Shown here: positions 1 through 6,634 of the stretch, piece after piece | Layout of the letters: every line of letters starts with the position of its first letter | Numbering within the stretch: position 1 is the stretch's first letter | DNA from: Synergistaceae bacterium | Lineage (GTDB): Bacteria; Synergistota; Synergistia; Synergistales; Synergistaceae | DNA length: 17,906 bases | Direction of reading: 5' to 3' | Assembly (NCBI GenBank): GCA_031274465.1 | Contig: JAISQC010000226.1 | Coordinates: 1 to 17,906, forward strand | Translations under genes and position numbers: made by a program | The notes under the pieces: generated by a model | What the model was told of the DNA's origin: nothing | The model's database searches: none | Seen by the model: only the letters and a program-made list of their open reading frames with translations

Positions 1-888
1 GCCGTTCCTAAGAGCATGGTCATAATAGGCGGAGGGGTTATCGGAGTCGAGCTCGCAACGGTCTACAGCTCGTTTGGAACGAAGACGACCATCGTGGAGA
101 TGGAGCCTGAGATACTGCCTCTTATGGATTCCGAGCTGGCTGGAATGCTCAGGAAAAATTTGACCGGCAGGGGTATAGATATCCTGCTCTCGGCAAAACT
201 CGAGTCCATCGAGGATCGCGGGGCAAACGCGACTGTCAATGTCCTTCTTGGAGAGCGTAAAATCGTCATCGAGGCTGAAAAAGTCCTGGTGAGCGTTGGC
301 AGGCGCACCAACACGGAGGCTCTCCGCCTCGAAGCCGTCGGCGTTAATCACGACAGGGGCCGGATTCTGGTGGACGACAGGATGCGGACGAACGTCTCCG
401 ACGTCTACGCCATTGGGGACTGTCTTGGGCGGACGATGCTGGCTCACGTCGCGTCGGCTCAGGGAGAGGTCGCCGCTGAAAACGCGACCGGAGGCGACGC
501 CGTCTACAACCCCAAGACCAACTCGTCGTGCGTCTATACCGAGCCGGAGTTCGCGTCCGTTGGCCTCACAGAGAAAGAAGCTTCGAGCCGCAGCATCGGC
601 TTCGTTGTCGGGAGATTCCCCCTGGCCGCGAACGGCAAAGCCCTCATAGCGGGCGGAGGGGAGGGAATGGTCAAGATATTAGCCGATCCCAGGTACAAGG
701 AGATACTCGGGCTTCACATCTTAGGCACTAGGGCGACCGACATGATAGCGGAGGGCGCGCTCGCCATAGGGCTCGAGGCGACGCTCGACGAGCTGGAGAA
801 CACCATCCACGCCCATCCGACGATCTCTGAGGCCATCCGCGAGGCTGCGTTGGCAGCCGAAGGCAAGGCGATTCACATTCCTAATTGA
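1..888 (+). CDS. lpdA: Dihydrolipoamide dehydrogenase (E3 / glycine-cleavage L protein), 5' end outside the window
   Basis: This is the C-terminal 295 residues of a FAD- and NAD-dependent flavoprotein that reoxidises the dihydrolipoyl group of 2-oxoacid dehydrogenase complexes or of glycine-cleavage H protein. The reading frame is open from base 1, so the FAD-binding N-terminus and the redox-active CxxxxC are not visible. Seen here are the NAD-binding Rossmann motif GGGVIGVELA right at the start, the second FAD-contact motif YAIGDCLGRTMLAHVA around nt 409-450, the dimerisation-domain signature YTEPEFASVGLTEKEA, and the catalytic HPTISE at about nt 814-831, whose His-Glu pair marks lipoamide dehydrogenases rather than other disulfide reductases. 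The stop is TGA at 886-888. The complex it serves cannot be told, because its upstream neighbours are missing. Glycine cleavage would suit an amino-acid fermenter, but that is inference. Confidence 0.93.
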   Translation, partial: AVPKSMVIIGGGVIGVELATVYSSFGTKTTIVEMEPEILPLMDSELAGMLRKNLTGRGIDILLSAKLESIEDRGANATVNVLLGERKIVIEAEKVLVSVGRRTNTEALRLEAVGVNHDRGRILVDDRMRTNVSDVYAIGDCLGRTMLAHVASAQGEVAAENATGGDAVYNPKTNSSCVYTEPEFASVGLTEKEASSRSIGFVVGRFPLAANGKALIAGGGEGMVKILADPRYKEILGLHILGTRATDMIAEGALAIGLEATLDELENTIHAHPTISEAIREAALAAEGKAIHIPN

Positions 889-902
889 CGTTTTATACCG
901 CG

Positions 903-943
903 TCCGGCCCGGATCACAGCCCAAGATCAGGGCGCGGGCCGGA
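903..943 (+). other. Nested hairpin between lpdA and the formyltransferase gene
   Basis: A 9-bp perfect inverted repeat (TCCGGCCCG at 903-911, its complement at 935-943) encloses a second 4-bp stem (GCCC 919-922 with GGGC 930-933). It lies 15 nt after the lpdA stop. No U-run follows, so it is not a standard intrinsic terminator. It may protect the lpdA 3' end, pause polymerase or help Rho-dependent termination. The structure is seen directly; the role is inferred. Confidence 0.4.
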
Positions 944-1035
944 TGCACTCTGCGGCGGCGCGGTTCACTATTCCTTTAGCTTCATGATTAACGTCCGATT
1001 GTAATCGATTTGGCGGCAAAAGGGGGATTCAAAGA

Positions 1036-1962
1036 ATGCGCGTATTGCTGATAGGACAGAAGGCGTTTGGCGCCGACGTGCTGTCCGCGCTCGCTAAGGG
1101 GCCGGCGGAGATCGTCGGCGCGCTCGTGGGCACCTCTGACACGGAGCGCCAGGATCAGGTGGAGACAGTCGCCTCGGAATTCGGAGTCAGATGCTTTAAA
1201 ACCGCGAGCCTCAGAAAACCCGAAGTGACGTCATGGGTCAAAGAGAGAAGACCAGATCTGATCGTCATGGCTTTCGTGACTCTTTATATGCCGATGTCGC
1301 TTGCTGAAGCCTCTCCGCTCGGCGCCATCAATTTCCACCCCTCGCTTCTCCCTCTGCACCGCGGCGTGAGCGCGCTTCCGTGGACTATACTGTGCGGCGA
1401 TAAGATCGCAGGGCTCTCCGTCTACTTCGTGGACGAGGGCATCGACACGGGAGATGTCATAGTGCAAAAGCAGGCGGACATCGACGAATCTGACGACTTC
1501 AAGACTCTTTATTTCAAAAAAATCTATCCCCTTGGAGTTGAGGCAGTGTGCGAAGCCGTGAGCCTTGTCGCGTCAGGCAACCCGCCGAGGGTAAAGCAGG
1601 ATGACTCCATGTCGAGCTACGAGCCGCCCCTTGCCAGAGAACACCTCGTTATCGACTGGGACGATGCCGTCGAGCTGAACAGCCGCAAAATTCGAGCCGG
1701 AAACCCCGGAATCGGAGGCGTAACGAGGTTAGACGACGGGAGGGAAGTTCGCGTGTACGGTTGCAGGAAATGCGCTGAGGTGCCGAGCGGAGCAAAACCC
1801 GGGGAGATAATTTCCATCGGCGGCGACGGCATGCTGGTCAAGGGTCTCGACGGCGGGCTTCTTCTTGCTAACCTCGGGCTTCCCGGCGAACCCAAGCTCG
1901 ACGGCGCTAAGTTCGCTCAGACGCACGGGCTGTCAGGGGCGCGAAGTTTTATAAAAGTCTGA
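1036..1962 (+). CDS. Fmt-like 10-formyltetrahydrofolate-dependent formyltransferase
   Basis: A 308-residue protein of the formyltransferase fold, which moves a formyl group from N10-formyltetrahydrofolate to an amino acceptor. The catalytic triad of methionyl-tRNA formyltransferase is present: Asn99 and His101 in INFHPSLLP, and Asp137 in DEGIDTGD. The Asn-to-Asp spacing of 38 matches my recollection of E. coli Fmt (N106, H108, D144). The C-terminal third also follows Fmt (IDW then RAGNPG, against IDW and RAFNPWP), and the length is close to Fmt (about 315). The segment after the His differs from Fmt (HRGVSALPW rather than RGAAPIQ), and no peptide deformylase gene is adjacent. It could therefore be the housekeeping Fmt or a paralog acting on another amine. 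The ATG is preceded by AGGGGG about 9 nt upstream. Its place 147 nt behind lpdA suggests possible cotranscription. Confidence 0.8.
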   Translation: MRVLLIGQKAFGADVLSALAKGPAEIVGALVGTSDTERQDQVETVASEFGVRCFKTASLRKPEVTSWVKERRPDLIVMAFVTLYMPMSLAEASPLGAINFHPSLLPLHRGVSALPWTILCGDKIAGLSVYFVDEGIDTGDVIVQKQADIDESDDFKTLYFKKIYPLGVEAVCEAVSLVASGNPPRVKQDDSMSSYEPPLAREHLVIDWDDAVELNSRKIRAGNPGIGGVTRLDDGREVRVYGCRKCAEVPSGAKPGEIISIGGDGMLVKGLDGGLLLANLGLPGEPKLDGAKFAQTHGLSGARSFIKV

Positions 1963-2129
1963 GCGTCAAAGCGCTGCAGGAAGATTCTAAGCGGCTTTAT
2001 CCCGGCGCGCTCGTTATGCTTGGACGCTATTTTTATGTTTGCGCTGACATCTATGGAGCTGCTGAAATAATGTGAGCGAGGTACCGGAGCTCCCGAGGTC
2101 TTACTGCGATACGATGACTGTTTGAATCT

Positions 2130-2154
2130 CGCAAACGCGTTTTTGCGGTTTTTT
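2130..2154 (+). terminator. Rho-independent terminator after the formyltransferase gene
   Basis: Stem CGCAAA (2130-2135) pairs with TTTGCG (2142-2147) around a 6-nt loop and is followed by G and a run of six T (2149-2154). The stem is short but the U-tract is good. It lies about 165 nt after the formyltransferase stop and upstream of the plsC promoter, so it would insulate the two genes. Confidence 0.55.
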
Positions 2155-2301
2155 CAGAATCGGCCAGAGGAGCGGGTTCCCCGCATATTAGGCGTTTCTC
2201 TGTCTAGGTAGTTGTAATTTCGGGAAAGCAGGTTCAAAGATTTTTGGGTTTTCTCGTGAAGGCTGCGTTTCACGCGGAGCCCTTCCATGCGGGAACTGGA
2301 G

Positions 2302-2307
2302 TATAAT
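2302..2307 (+). promoter_or_regulatory. Candidate -10 box for plsC
   Basis: A perfect TATAAT sits 35 nt before the chosen plsC start. No good -35 hexamer is found at 16-18 nt spacing and there is no TGn extension, so it is a modest candidate. The inverted repeat CGTGAA/TTCACG at 2255-2274 lies just upstream and could be an activator site. Confidence 0.4.
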
Positions 2308-2342
2308 AAGGCAGTTCCATCTGGGGCATGGGGGGATCGGAC

Positions 2343-2987
2343 GTGCTTTACAGGCTCGCTCAGTTTTTTTGCCGAGTTTATTTTTTGCTGTATCACCGTA
2401 TTTCGATACGGGGGCTCGACGAGATGAAGAAGTTCCTCGCGTCTCGCGGCGGCAGGCCTGTGATCCTTGCGGCGAACCACCAGAGCTATCTCGACCCTCC
2501 CGCCATTGGGATGGTTTTTCCGACTCCGCTCAGGTTCATAGCATGGGACGGGCTTTTCAGAATCCCGCTGTTGGGGGCGATGATCCGCGCCCTCGGGGCA
2601 GTCCCGGTGAGCCAGGAGAACAAAAACGCCGCGGCGGGCCTGTTGCGCGACGTCATGGGGTTCGTCAGGGACGGATACAGCGTGCTCATATTTCCAGAAG
2701 GGCAACGGACTCCGGACGGGCGCCTGCAGCCTTTCGAAGGCGGGGTTGCCCTGATCGCTTTGAAGATGGATGTCCCCGTGGTGCCGATCTGGATAGAGGG
2801 GGCGTTCGACGCGTTTCCGATATCCCGCAGGTTCCCGAGGCCTCGGAAAATAGCCGTCACGTTCGGCGAGCCGCTGCTTCCGGAGCGCATAGCGGACATG
2901 CCGGAAAAAAACCGCCGCCAAGCCCTGCTCGGCGCGCTTGAGAGCGCGCTAGTCTCCATGAGGGACGGCGTGCGGCAGGGCTTTTAG
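2343..2987 (+). CDS. plsC: 1-acyl-sn-glycerol-3-phosphate acyltransferase (PlsC/LPLAT family)
   Basis: The enzyme acylates lysophosphatidic acid to phosphatidic acid at the inner face of the membrane, the second acylation of phospholipid synthesis. The catalytic block NHQSYLDP (the NHx4D motif) is at about residues 45-52, and the glycerol-phosphate-binding block FPEGQRTPDG at about 117-126, with Q where T or S is usual in FPEGTR. The first 20 residues are hydrophobic, consistent with a membrane-associated N-terminal helix. The chosen start is GTG 2343, because the G-run at 2330-2335 followed by A makes a purine-rich ribosome site about 6 nt before it. An in-frame ATG at 2328 would add five residues but has no clear ribosome site. 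The length (214 aa) is normal. The 3' end overlaps the convergent regulator gene by 4 nt. Confidence 0.88.
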   Translation: MLYRLAQFFCRVYFLLYHRISIRGLDEMKKFLASRGGRPVILAANHQSYLDPPAIGMVFPTPLRFIAWDGLFRIPLLGAMIRALGAVPVSQENKNAAAGLLRDVMGFVRDGYSVLIFPEGQRTPDGRLQPFEGGVALIALKMDVPVVPIWIEGAFDAFPISRRFPRPRKIAVTFGEPLLPERIADMPEKNRRQALLGALESALVSMRDGVRQGF

Positions 2988-3658
2988 GGCTGGTACAGCC
3001 AGACGGCGCTCGCTTCGTTTATGCCGAATTTTATTTCCATCCCGTTCATGGTGAAAGCGAAGCTCGTGCCGCCCTGCGCGGCGTCGGTCCTGAAAATGTC
3101 GAAAATTTCGACCCCCGGGATGAAGCCGGCCGCGTTGAGGCGCCTGCGAAGCTCGTATTGCGCGGTCACGCGGGCGATCACCCCGTTCGACCCGTTCTCG
3201 AGCAGGCAGAGGGGGACCGGCAGAGCGTGCGCCGAGTCAAGCTTTTCGAGCAGCTCGCGAAGCCACGCCTCTTTGTTGCGCTCGGCAAGCGTGATGGCGT
3301 CTGTGAAGGCGGCGAGCCTCATCTCGGTGCTTTCGTCTATCTCGTGCTCCATGACGCAGGCGACTTTTTGCGCTCGCTCCCTTGAAAAGCCGAGTATCCG
3401 CGAGAAAAAATCGGTGAGAAATTCGTGCCTCCTGTAGACCGTGAGCGCCTTTCCCCGCCCGCTCTGAGTGAGGATTACGTCCCCGTAGCGCTCGTGTTCC
3501 AGCAGCCCGTCGGCTTTCAGCCTTTTCAGAGCGGCCGTTATCGTAGCCTTGGTGACGCCCAGGCTTTTGGCCAAGCGCGTGACCGTGGCTATCTCCCCTG
3601 ACATCTCTATCTCGAGGATCGCTTCGAGATAGTCTTCCACTCTCGCCGTTAAGTCCAT
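2984..3658 (-). CDS. DtxR/MntR-family metal-dependent transcriptional regulator with C-terminal FeoA-like domain
   Basis: A 224-residue repressor-type protein. Residues 1-60 form a winged helix (ARVEDYLEAILEIE, then SLGVTKATITAALKRL). Residues 65-140 form the metal-binding and dimerisation domain. Residues about 150-224 resemble an SH3-like/FeoA domain (RRRLNAAGFIPGVEIFDI). By motif alignment, likely metal ligands are Asp9, Glu12, His78, Cys101, Glu104 and His105. Asp9 and Glu12 match MntR (D8, E11), whereas Cys101 matches DtxR (C102), so the sensed metal (Mn or Fe) cannot be told. A strong ribosome site AGGAGAGG precedes the ATG. The gene begins 19 nt after the racemase stop and is evidently its operon partner. 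It could be autoregulatory through the promoter near 5954-5981; that is inference. Confidence 0.88.
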   Translation of the reverse strand: MDLTARVEDYLEAILEIEMSGEIATVTRLAKSLGVTKATITAALKRLKADGLLEHERYGDVILTQSGRGKALTVYRRHEFLTDFFSRILGFSRERAQKVACVMEHEIDESTEMRLAAFTDAITLAERNKEAWLRELLEKLDSAHALPVPLCLLENGSNGVIARVTAQYELRRRLNAAGFIPGVEIFDIFRTDAAQGGTSFAFTMNGMEIKFGINEASAVWLYQP

Positions 3659-3677
3659 TTCCCTCTCCTTTAAAATT

Positions 3678-4766
3678 TCACTCGAATACGAGATCGACGT
3701 ATTCAGATGTAGAGCACGCCAGCATCGCAGGATAGAGCGGCCTGAATCTGAGCGTGTCCCCTGGCTTGCAGCCCCCGTCCGGGGGCCTCGCGGAATCCGC
3801 GTCGGTGACGTCGACGATCAGATGGTCGCTCGACGCGGTGACGATGTGAACGCCTCGCTCCATCGGGGTTATCCTGTCAATGTTAACGTCCTGGCGGCCC
3901 ATTCCAAGCAGTGCGCGTTTCCTCGTTCCCCTGTCTGCGAAGACGGGCTTTTCCCCGAATGCCTGAAGGCCGGTCTCGCCCTCCGGGACGCTGGGCTTGA
4001 GCCTGCACTCCACTATCTCCGCTGTTATTGTGATCGCGTCTTGCGCGAGATAGGGTATTTCGCGGTCGAAGGCCGTATCGGTGCCCAGCAGTATTCCCTC
4101 GCAGATGCGGAGCTGATTTACCTCTTTGGGCGCGGCGCGCTCCTCGATTATTTTCAGGCAGCAGGTCCCCCCGACGCTCACGACCGGCATCTCCGTGCCT
4201 AGCGCGTCCGATGCCATGTCCCTGCAGGACACGAGTTTCGCCATGTTCTCTGGCGTGGGCAGCACCCCCGACGCGCAGGCGAAGTTCGTCGCGACGCCGC
4301 AGATTCGGACGCCGCCCTTCAAATCTTTCAGCATTGGGAGGGCAGGCGGCAAATCTCCCGGAAGGAAGCCCTCTCTCAGATCGCCCATGTCCATCATCAG
4401 AAGCACGTCGTGGGTGGCGCCGACGCGCGCGCAAATCTCGTCGATGGCGATTATGGTCGATATCTCCGATTGCAGCGACACGTCGGACCACCGTACGAGA
4501 TCCTCCAGCTCCGAGCGCATCGCGACCCTCATCAACTGTAGCGGGGCCGCTACTCCGGCATTTCGTATTTTTTCAAGGTTGCGCAGCCGGCTGTCCGCGA
4601 TGCCCGCAAACCCCGCCTCGCAGTATATATCAGCCAGCCTGGGGTCTCCCGACAAGCCCTTGGTGACGCCCCACGCCTCTATGCCGAATTCTTCGCAAAG
4701 GGCCGCTGCTGCGCGCGCGTTTTTCAGGACTTTTTCCCTATTCACTGTCATTGCCGGGTATCTCAC
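3678..4766 (-). CDS. orr: Ornithine racemase-type PLP enzyme (alanine racemase N-terminal fold)
   Basis: A 362-residue fold-type III PLP enzyme of the Orr group, which interconverts L- and D-ornithine in clostridial ornithine fermentation. The PLP lysine is Lys36 in GVTKG. Other Orr-like blocks are DVSLQSEISTI, MDMGDLREG, NQLRICEGILLGTDTA, a GRQDVNID block and ASSDHLIVDVTD. The fit to the Orr subfamily is much closer than to Alr, which would carry a second catalytic Tyr domain. Substrate specificity is inferred from these blocks only; no other ornithine-degradation gene (oraE, oraS, ortA, ortB) is in the window. The start is GTG 4766, with GGGGG 9 nt upstream. An overlapping ATG at 4771 runs out of frame into a stop after two codons. 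The gene lies 19 nt after the small membrane protein gene and 19 nt before the regulator gene. Confidence 0.85.
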   Translation of the reverse strand: MRYPAMTVNREKVLKNARAAAALCEEFGIEAWGVTKGLSGDPRLADIYCEAGFAGIADSRLRNLEKIRNAGVAAPLQLMRVAMRSELEDLVRWSDVSLQSEISTIIAIDEICARVGATHDVLLMMDMGDLREGFLPGDLPPALPMLKDLKGGVRICGVATNFACASGVLPTPENMAKLVSCRDMASDALGTEMPVVSVGGTCCLKIIEERAAPKEVNQLRICEGILLGTDTAFDREIPYLAQDAITITAEIVECRLKPSVPEGETGLQAFGEKPVFADRGTRKRALLGMGRQDVNIDRITPMERGVHIVTASSDHLIVDVTDADSARPPDGGCKPGDTLRFRPLYPAMLACSTSEYVDLVFE

Positions 4767-4785
4767 CGCATCGACCCCCTGTCTT

Positions 4786-4986
4786 TCAAAGCCTGATGAA
4801 AGCCGAGAAGAGCGTTTCCGCGACGAACACTATTATCGAAACGCTCAGCCACAGGATCCACCAGTCGTAGCCCGCATTGTTTTTTTTGCCCATCCTGTAC
4901 AGGACGGTCGAAACGGCCAGCCCCGCAATCAAGGCGATCGCGGCGGTTAAGGCGATCAGCATGGCGTCGCCGTAAGTGACTGCCAT
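4786..4986 (-). CDS. Small two-TM membrane protein, unknown function
   Basis: A 66-residue protein with two predicted membrane helices (about residues 7-30 and 42-64), joined by a short polar loop containing RMGKKNN that would face the cytoplasm if positive-inside holds. I do not recognise the family. The ATG directly follows the TAG of the upstream membrane protein with no gap (TAG 4989-4987, ATG 4986-4984), and the ribosome site GGGGAAG lies inside that upstream gene, so translation is probably coupled. The racemase gene starts 19 nt downstream. Such small partners often form complexes with a larger membrane protein, here the one at 4987-5844; that is inference. Confidence 0.72.
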   Translation of the reverse strand: MAVTYGDAMLIALTAAIALIAGLAVSTVLYRMGKKNNAGYDWWILWLSVSIIVFVAETLFSAFIRL

Positions 4987-5844
4987 CTACTTCACTTCCC
5001 CTGCTGAAATGATAGCCATGTCGAGGGCTGCCAGCCCCTGCTTCACGTCCTCCGGCCTGCTGTAGGAGCGCCGCACGAGCTCGTTTGCCGTCACCCACCA
5101 TACCTTTCTGACGTACTCCCCATCCGGGGAGAGCACCCCGTACGACGCGTGAAGCTCCCCGCTGGCCAGCAACCTGAACGCGATGTTGCCGACCGCGTTC
5201 AGCGCTATTTCGTCGTGCCTCAGCCCGTTGGCCCGAACGAGCTTTTGTATTTTGGGAAGGTCTTTCAGGTAATTATAAACCGGAGTCCAGAGTTTGGGCA
5301 TCTCGCGGCGTTCGCCCAGCTGGCTCGTGAGAAAAGCCATGAAATCGCCGAGCGACGTCATGCATTTGTCCGAGTCGGTGAGCTGGGCCATCATATCGTC
5401 CATCGGGTTGCGGGACGCCGCCGGCATGGTTATCAAAGACCACCCTCCGGCGCAAGACAGAAACGCCCACCCGAGGTCCGTCGCGAAGCTCGCTATGACC
5501 CATGGCGACCTGATGGGCAGGGCGCCGGTGAAAATTCTGTACGGCTGGACGGCCAGCAGGTATATCGGTGCGTAGTGGCAGAGCGACAGCATCACGGCCG
5601 CGCTTCCTTCGGAAGGGCGCCTGATCACCGCCCCGCGTATGATGGCGGCCGGCGTCAGGTTTATGATCGCCAGGCACGATTCTATGAACAGCTGGAAGAC
5701 GACCATGCCGAACGAGACCTTGGTCGGCATCCCGCTTGCCGCCCTGATGCCGATGTCGCTTAGCGCATACGATGCGACGCCGAACAGGGCGGCCTCGAAC
5801 GAAAAAACAAAAGAACGCCTTATGCTGAGGTTTTCGAGAAACAA
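4987..5844 (-). CDS. Four-TM membrane protein with cytoplasmic C-terminal domain, unknown function
   Basis: A 285-residue protein that I cannot assign to a family. The first half carries about four hydrophobic helices (roughly residues 11-33, 43-68, 82-101 and 114-138). The second half (about 145-285) is soluble, with charged amphipathic stretches such as YNYLKDLPKIQKLVRANG and a helical end. No signal peptide or known catalytic motif is seen. The start is TTG at 5844, the earliest possible start because an in-frame TGA lies 18 nt upstream. AAAAGGG ends 9 nt before it. That ribosome site sits in a small hairpin and is overlapped by a leader ORF. It is the first gene of the operon with the 66-aa protein, the Orr-type racemase and the metalloregulator, so a role in amino-acid or metal handling is possible but unproven. 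Confidence 0.75.
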   Translation of the reverse strand: MFLENLSIRRSFVFSFEAALFGVASYALSDIGIRAASGMPTKVSFGMVVFQLFIESCLAIINLTPAAIIRGAVIRRPSEGSAAVMLSLCHYAPIYLLAVQPYRIFTGALPIRSPWVIASFATDLGWAFLSCAGGWSLITMPAASRNPMDDMMAQLTDSDKCMTSLGDFMAFLTSQLGERREMPKLWTPVYNYLKDLPKIQKLVRANGLRHDEIALNAVGNIAFRLLASGELHASYGVLSPDGEYVRKVWWVTANELVRRSYSRPEDVKQGLAALDMAIISAGEVK

Positions 5845-5909
5845 AGCGAACGGCCCTTTTCAAGGGTCACCGGGGTGTTTGCTGACGATAATAACCGAGG
5901 GTTCACCAC
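5820..5909 (-). other. Possible 29-codon leader ORF overlapping the membrane-protein start
   Basis: On the minus strand, GTG-GTG (5909-5904) begins a 29-codon frame ending in TAA at 5822-5820, that is, 25 nt inside the next gene in another frame. It has the best ribosome site of the leader (GGGAGG, 5925-5920, 10 nt before the first GTG), better than that of the membrane-protein gene itself. It passes through the hairpin holding the downstream ribosome site. The peptide resembles nothing I know. It could be a coupling leader peptide or chance. Confidence 0.3.
5854..5866 (-). promoter_or_regulatory. Hairpin over the ribosome binding site of the TTG-started membrane gene
   Basis: In the minus-strand transcript CCCTT (5866-5862) can pair with AAGGG (5858-5854) across a GAA loop. 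The AAGGG is the only Shine-Dalgarno candidate for the TTG start at 5844 (9 nt spacing). Pairing would hide it unless a ribosome on the leader ORF opens the stem. The sequence is seen directly; the function is inferred. Confidence 0.35.
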
Positions 5910-5953
5910 TATGTCGTTGCCTCCCTGCATTTAACATAGAAATTTTTTGTGCT

Positions 5954-5981
5954 ACTATACCACAAATCGCTGCGATTTCAA
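5954..5981 (-). promoter_or_regulatory. Promoter of the membrane protein-orr-regulator operon
   Basis: On the minus strand, -35 TTGAAA (5981-5976), a 16-nt spacer and an extended -10 TGG-TATAGT (-10 hexamer 5959-5954) form a strong sigma-70-type promoter. Transcription should start near 5947, giving a leader of about 100 nt before the TTG start. This is the only good promoter upstream of the four-gene operon. Confidence 0.72.
5964..5978. promoter_or_regulatory. Candidate operator: perfect 7-1-7 palindrome in the operon promoter
   Basis: AAATCGC-T-GCGATTT is a perfect inverted repeat with a single central base. It fills most of the spacer and overlaps three bases of the -35 box, the classic place for a repressor site. 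It does not match the DtxR/IdeR or MntR consensus operators as I recall them. The operon-encoded metalloregulator is nevertheless an obvious candidate ligand. Confidence 0.5.
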
Positions 5982-6021
5982 AAGGCCACATCGGCACACA
6001 CATCGGCGCGCGTTTCGATTC

Positions 6022-6048
6022 CCCGCGCATTGGGAGATAAAGCGCGGG
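6022..6048. other. GC-rich hairpin in the divergent intergenic region
   Basis: CCCGCGC (6022-6028) and GCGCGGG (6042-6048) form a 7-bp stem with a 13-nt loop. No T-run follows on either strand, so it is not an intrinsic terminator. It lies between the minus-strand operon promoter and the small plus-strand gene at 6125. Its role is unknown. Confidence 0.3.
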
Positions 6049-6124
6049 TGATGTTGGAAGGCGCGCCGTGGTGGCTTTTATGCTAAAATGTCCCGGTAAA
6101 ATATTTATCTTTGGAGGTATGGAC

Positions 6125-6571
6125 ATGGCGGTTCCGATGCAGATCAGCCTTGAAGAGGTCATAACGATGTTGCTGTCGCGGGTCGAGAGCCTCACGATGA
6201 GCGACGAGAACAACAAGACGAGGTTCAACATCGTGGTGAGGGCTTTGTATGAGAAGGGGCTTTTGACGGAAGAGGACATAACCGAATCCGTCAGGGCCGA
6301 GCACCTCATGCTCAAGGAGCTGGGCATGATGCCGGAGCTTCCGGGCGATGACGTGGTACATGCGGTTGCCGACAGCATACTTCAGTGGATTCGGGGCGAC
6401 GTCGAGGCGATCAAGCAGGCCATGGCGGAATACGACAAAAAACTCAAGGAGTACGCGCGCGAGGAGGCCAGGAAATCCACAATCGCCGTCGCCTCGTCGG
6501 ACGTGCTTCACCAACTGGACAGGATGTCCCCCCCCGGCTCGGGTGGCAAAAACAGCAGGCTCATCATATAA
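6125..6571 (+). CDS. Small soluble hypothetical protein (148 aa)
   Basis: A 148-residue, mainly helical acidic protein that I do not recognise. Residues 1-110 are predicted helical, with a likely amphipathic or coiled segment near IRGDVEAIKQAMAEYDKKLK. The C-terminus is Gly/Ser/Pro-rich and probably disordered (MSPPGSGGKNS). There is no signal peptide or membrane helix. Of the in-frame starts, ATG 6125 is chosen because GGAGG at 6113-6117 is 7 nt before it; ATG 6119 would leave only one base, and a start at 6068 has no ribosome site. A weak promoter, TTGGAA (6054-6059), 19 nt, TATGCT (6079-6084), may drive it. The next gene begins 63 nt later on the same strand and could be cotranscribed, but nothing in the protein ties it to sugar metabolism. 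Confidence 0.75.
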   Translation: MAVPMQISLEEVITMLLSRVESLTMSDENNKTRFNIVVRALYEKGLLTEEDITESVRAEHLMLKELGMMPELPGDDVVHAVADSILQWIRGDVEAIKQAMAEYDKKLKEYAREEARKSTIAVASSDVLHQLDRMSPPGSGGKNSRLII

Positions 6572-6634
6572 GGGCGCCGCGTCCGACCGGCTGGCCCAAA
6601 ACGAACATCCGTCCGATCTCGTGAGGGTCCCCGC

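Larger units (their letters stand above)
1963..2342. other. 380-nt gene-free stretch between the formyltransferase and plsC
   Basis: No convincing gene lies here; a long minus-strand reading frame entering from plsC is a shadow. The stretch holds an intrinsic terminator (2130-2154), a small hairpin GCGGG-TTC-CCCGC at 2172-2184, an inverted repeat CGTGAA (2255-2260) with TTCACG (2269-2274), and a perfect TATAAT at 2302-2307. A tiny 11-codon ATG frame near 2035 has no supporting features. Confidence 0.6.

Noticed and set aside
2154..2921. 255-codon minus-strand frame covering the gene-free stretch and plsC
   Set aside because: Most of it is antisense to plsC catalytic motifs. The part over 2154-2327 has no ribosome site or family resemblance, and the terminator lies at its edge.
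6022..6048. CCCGCGC/GCGCGGG hairpin as an intrinsic terminator
   Set aside because: No T-run follows on either strand, and no gene ends into it.
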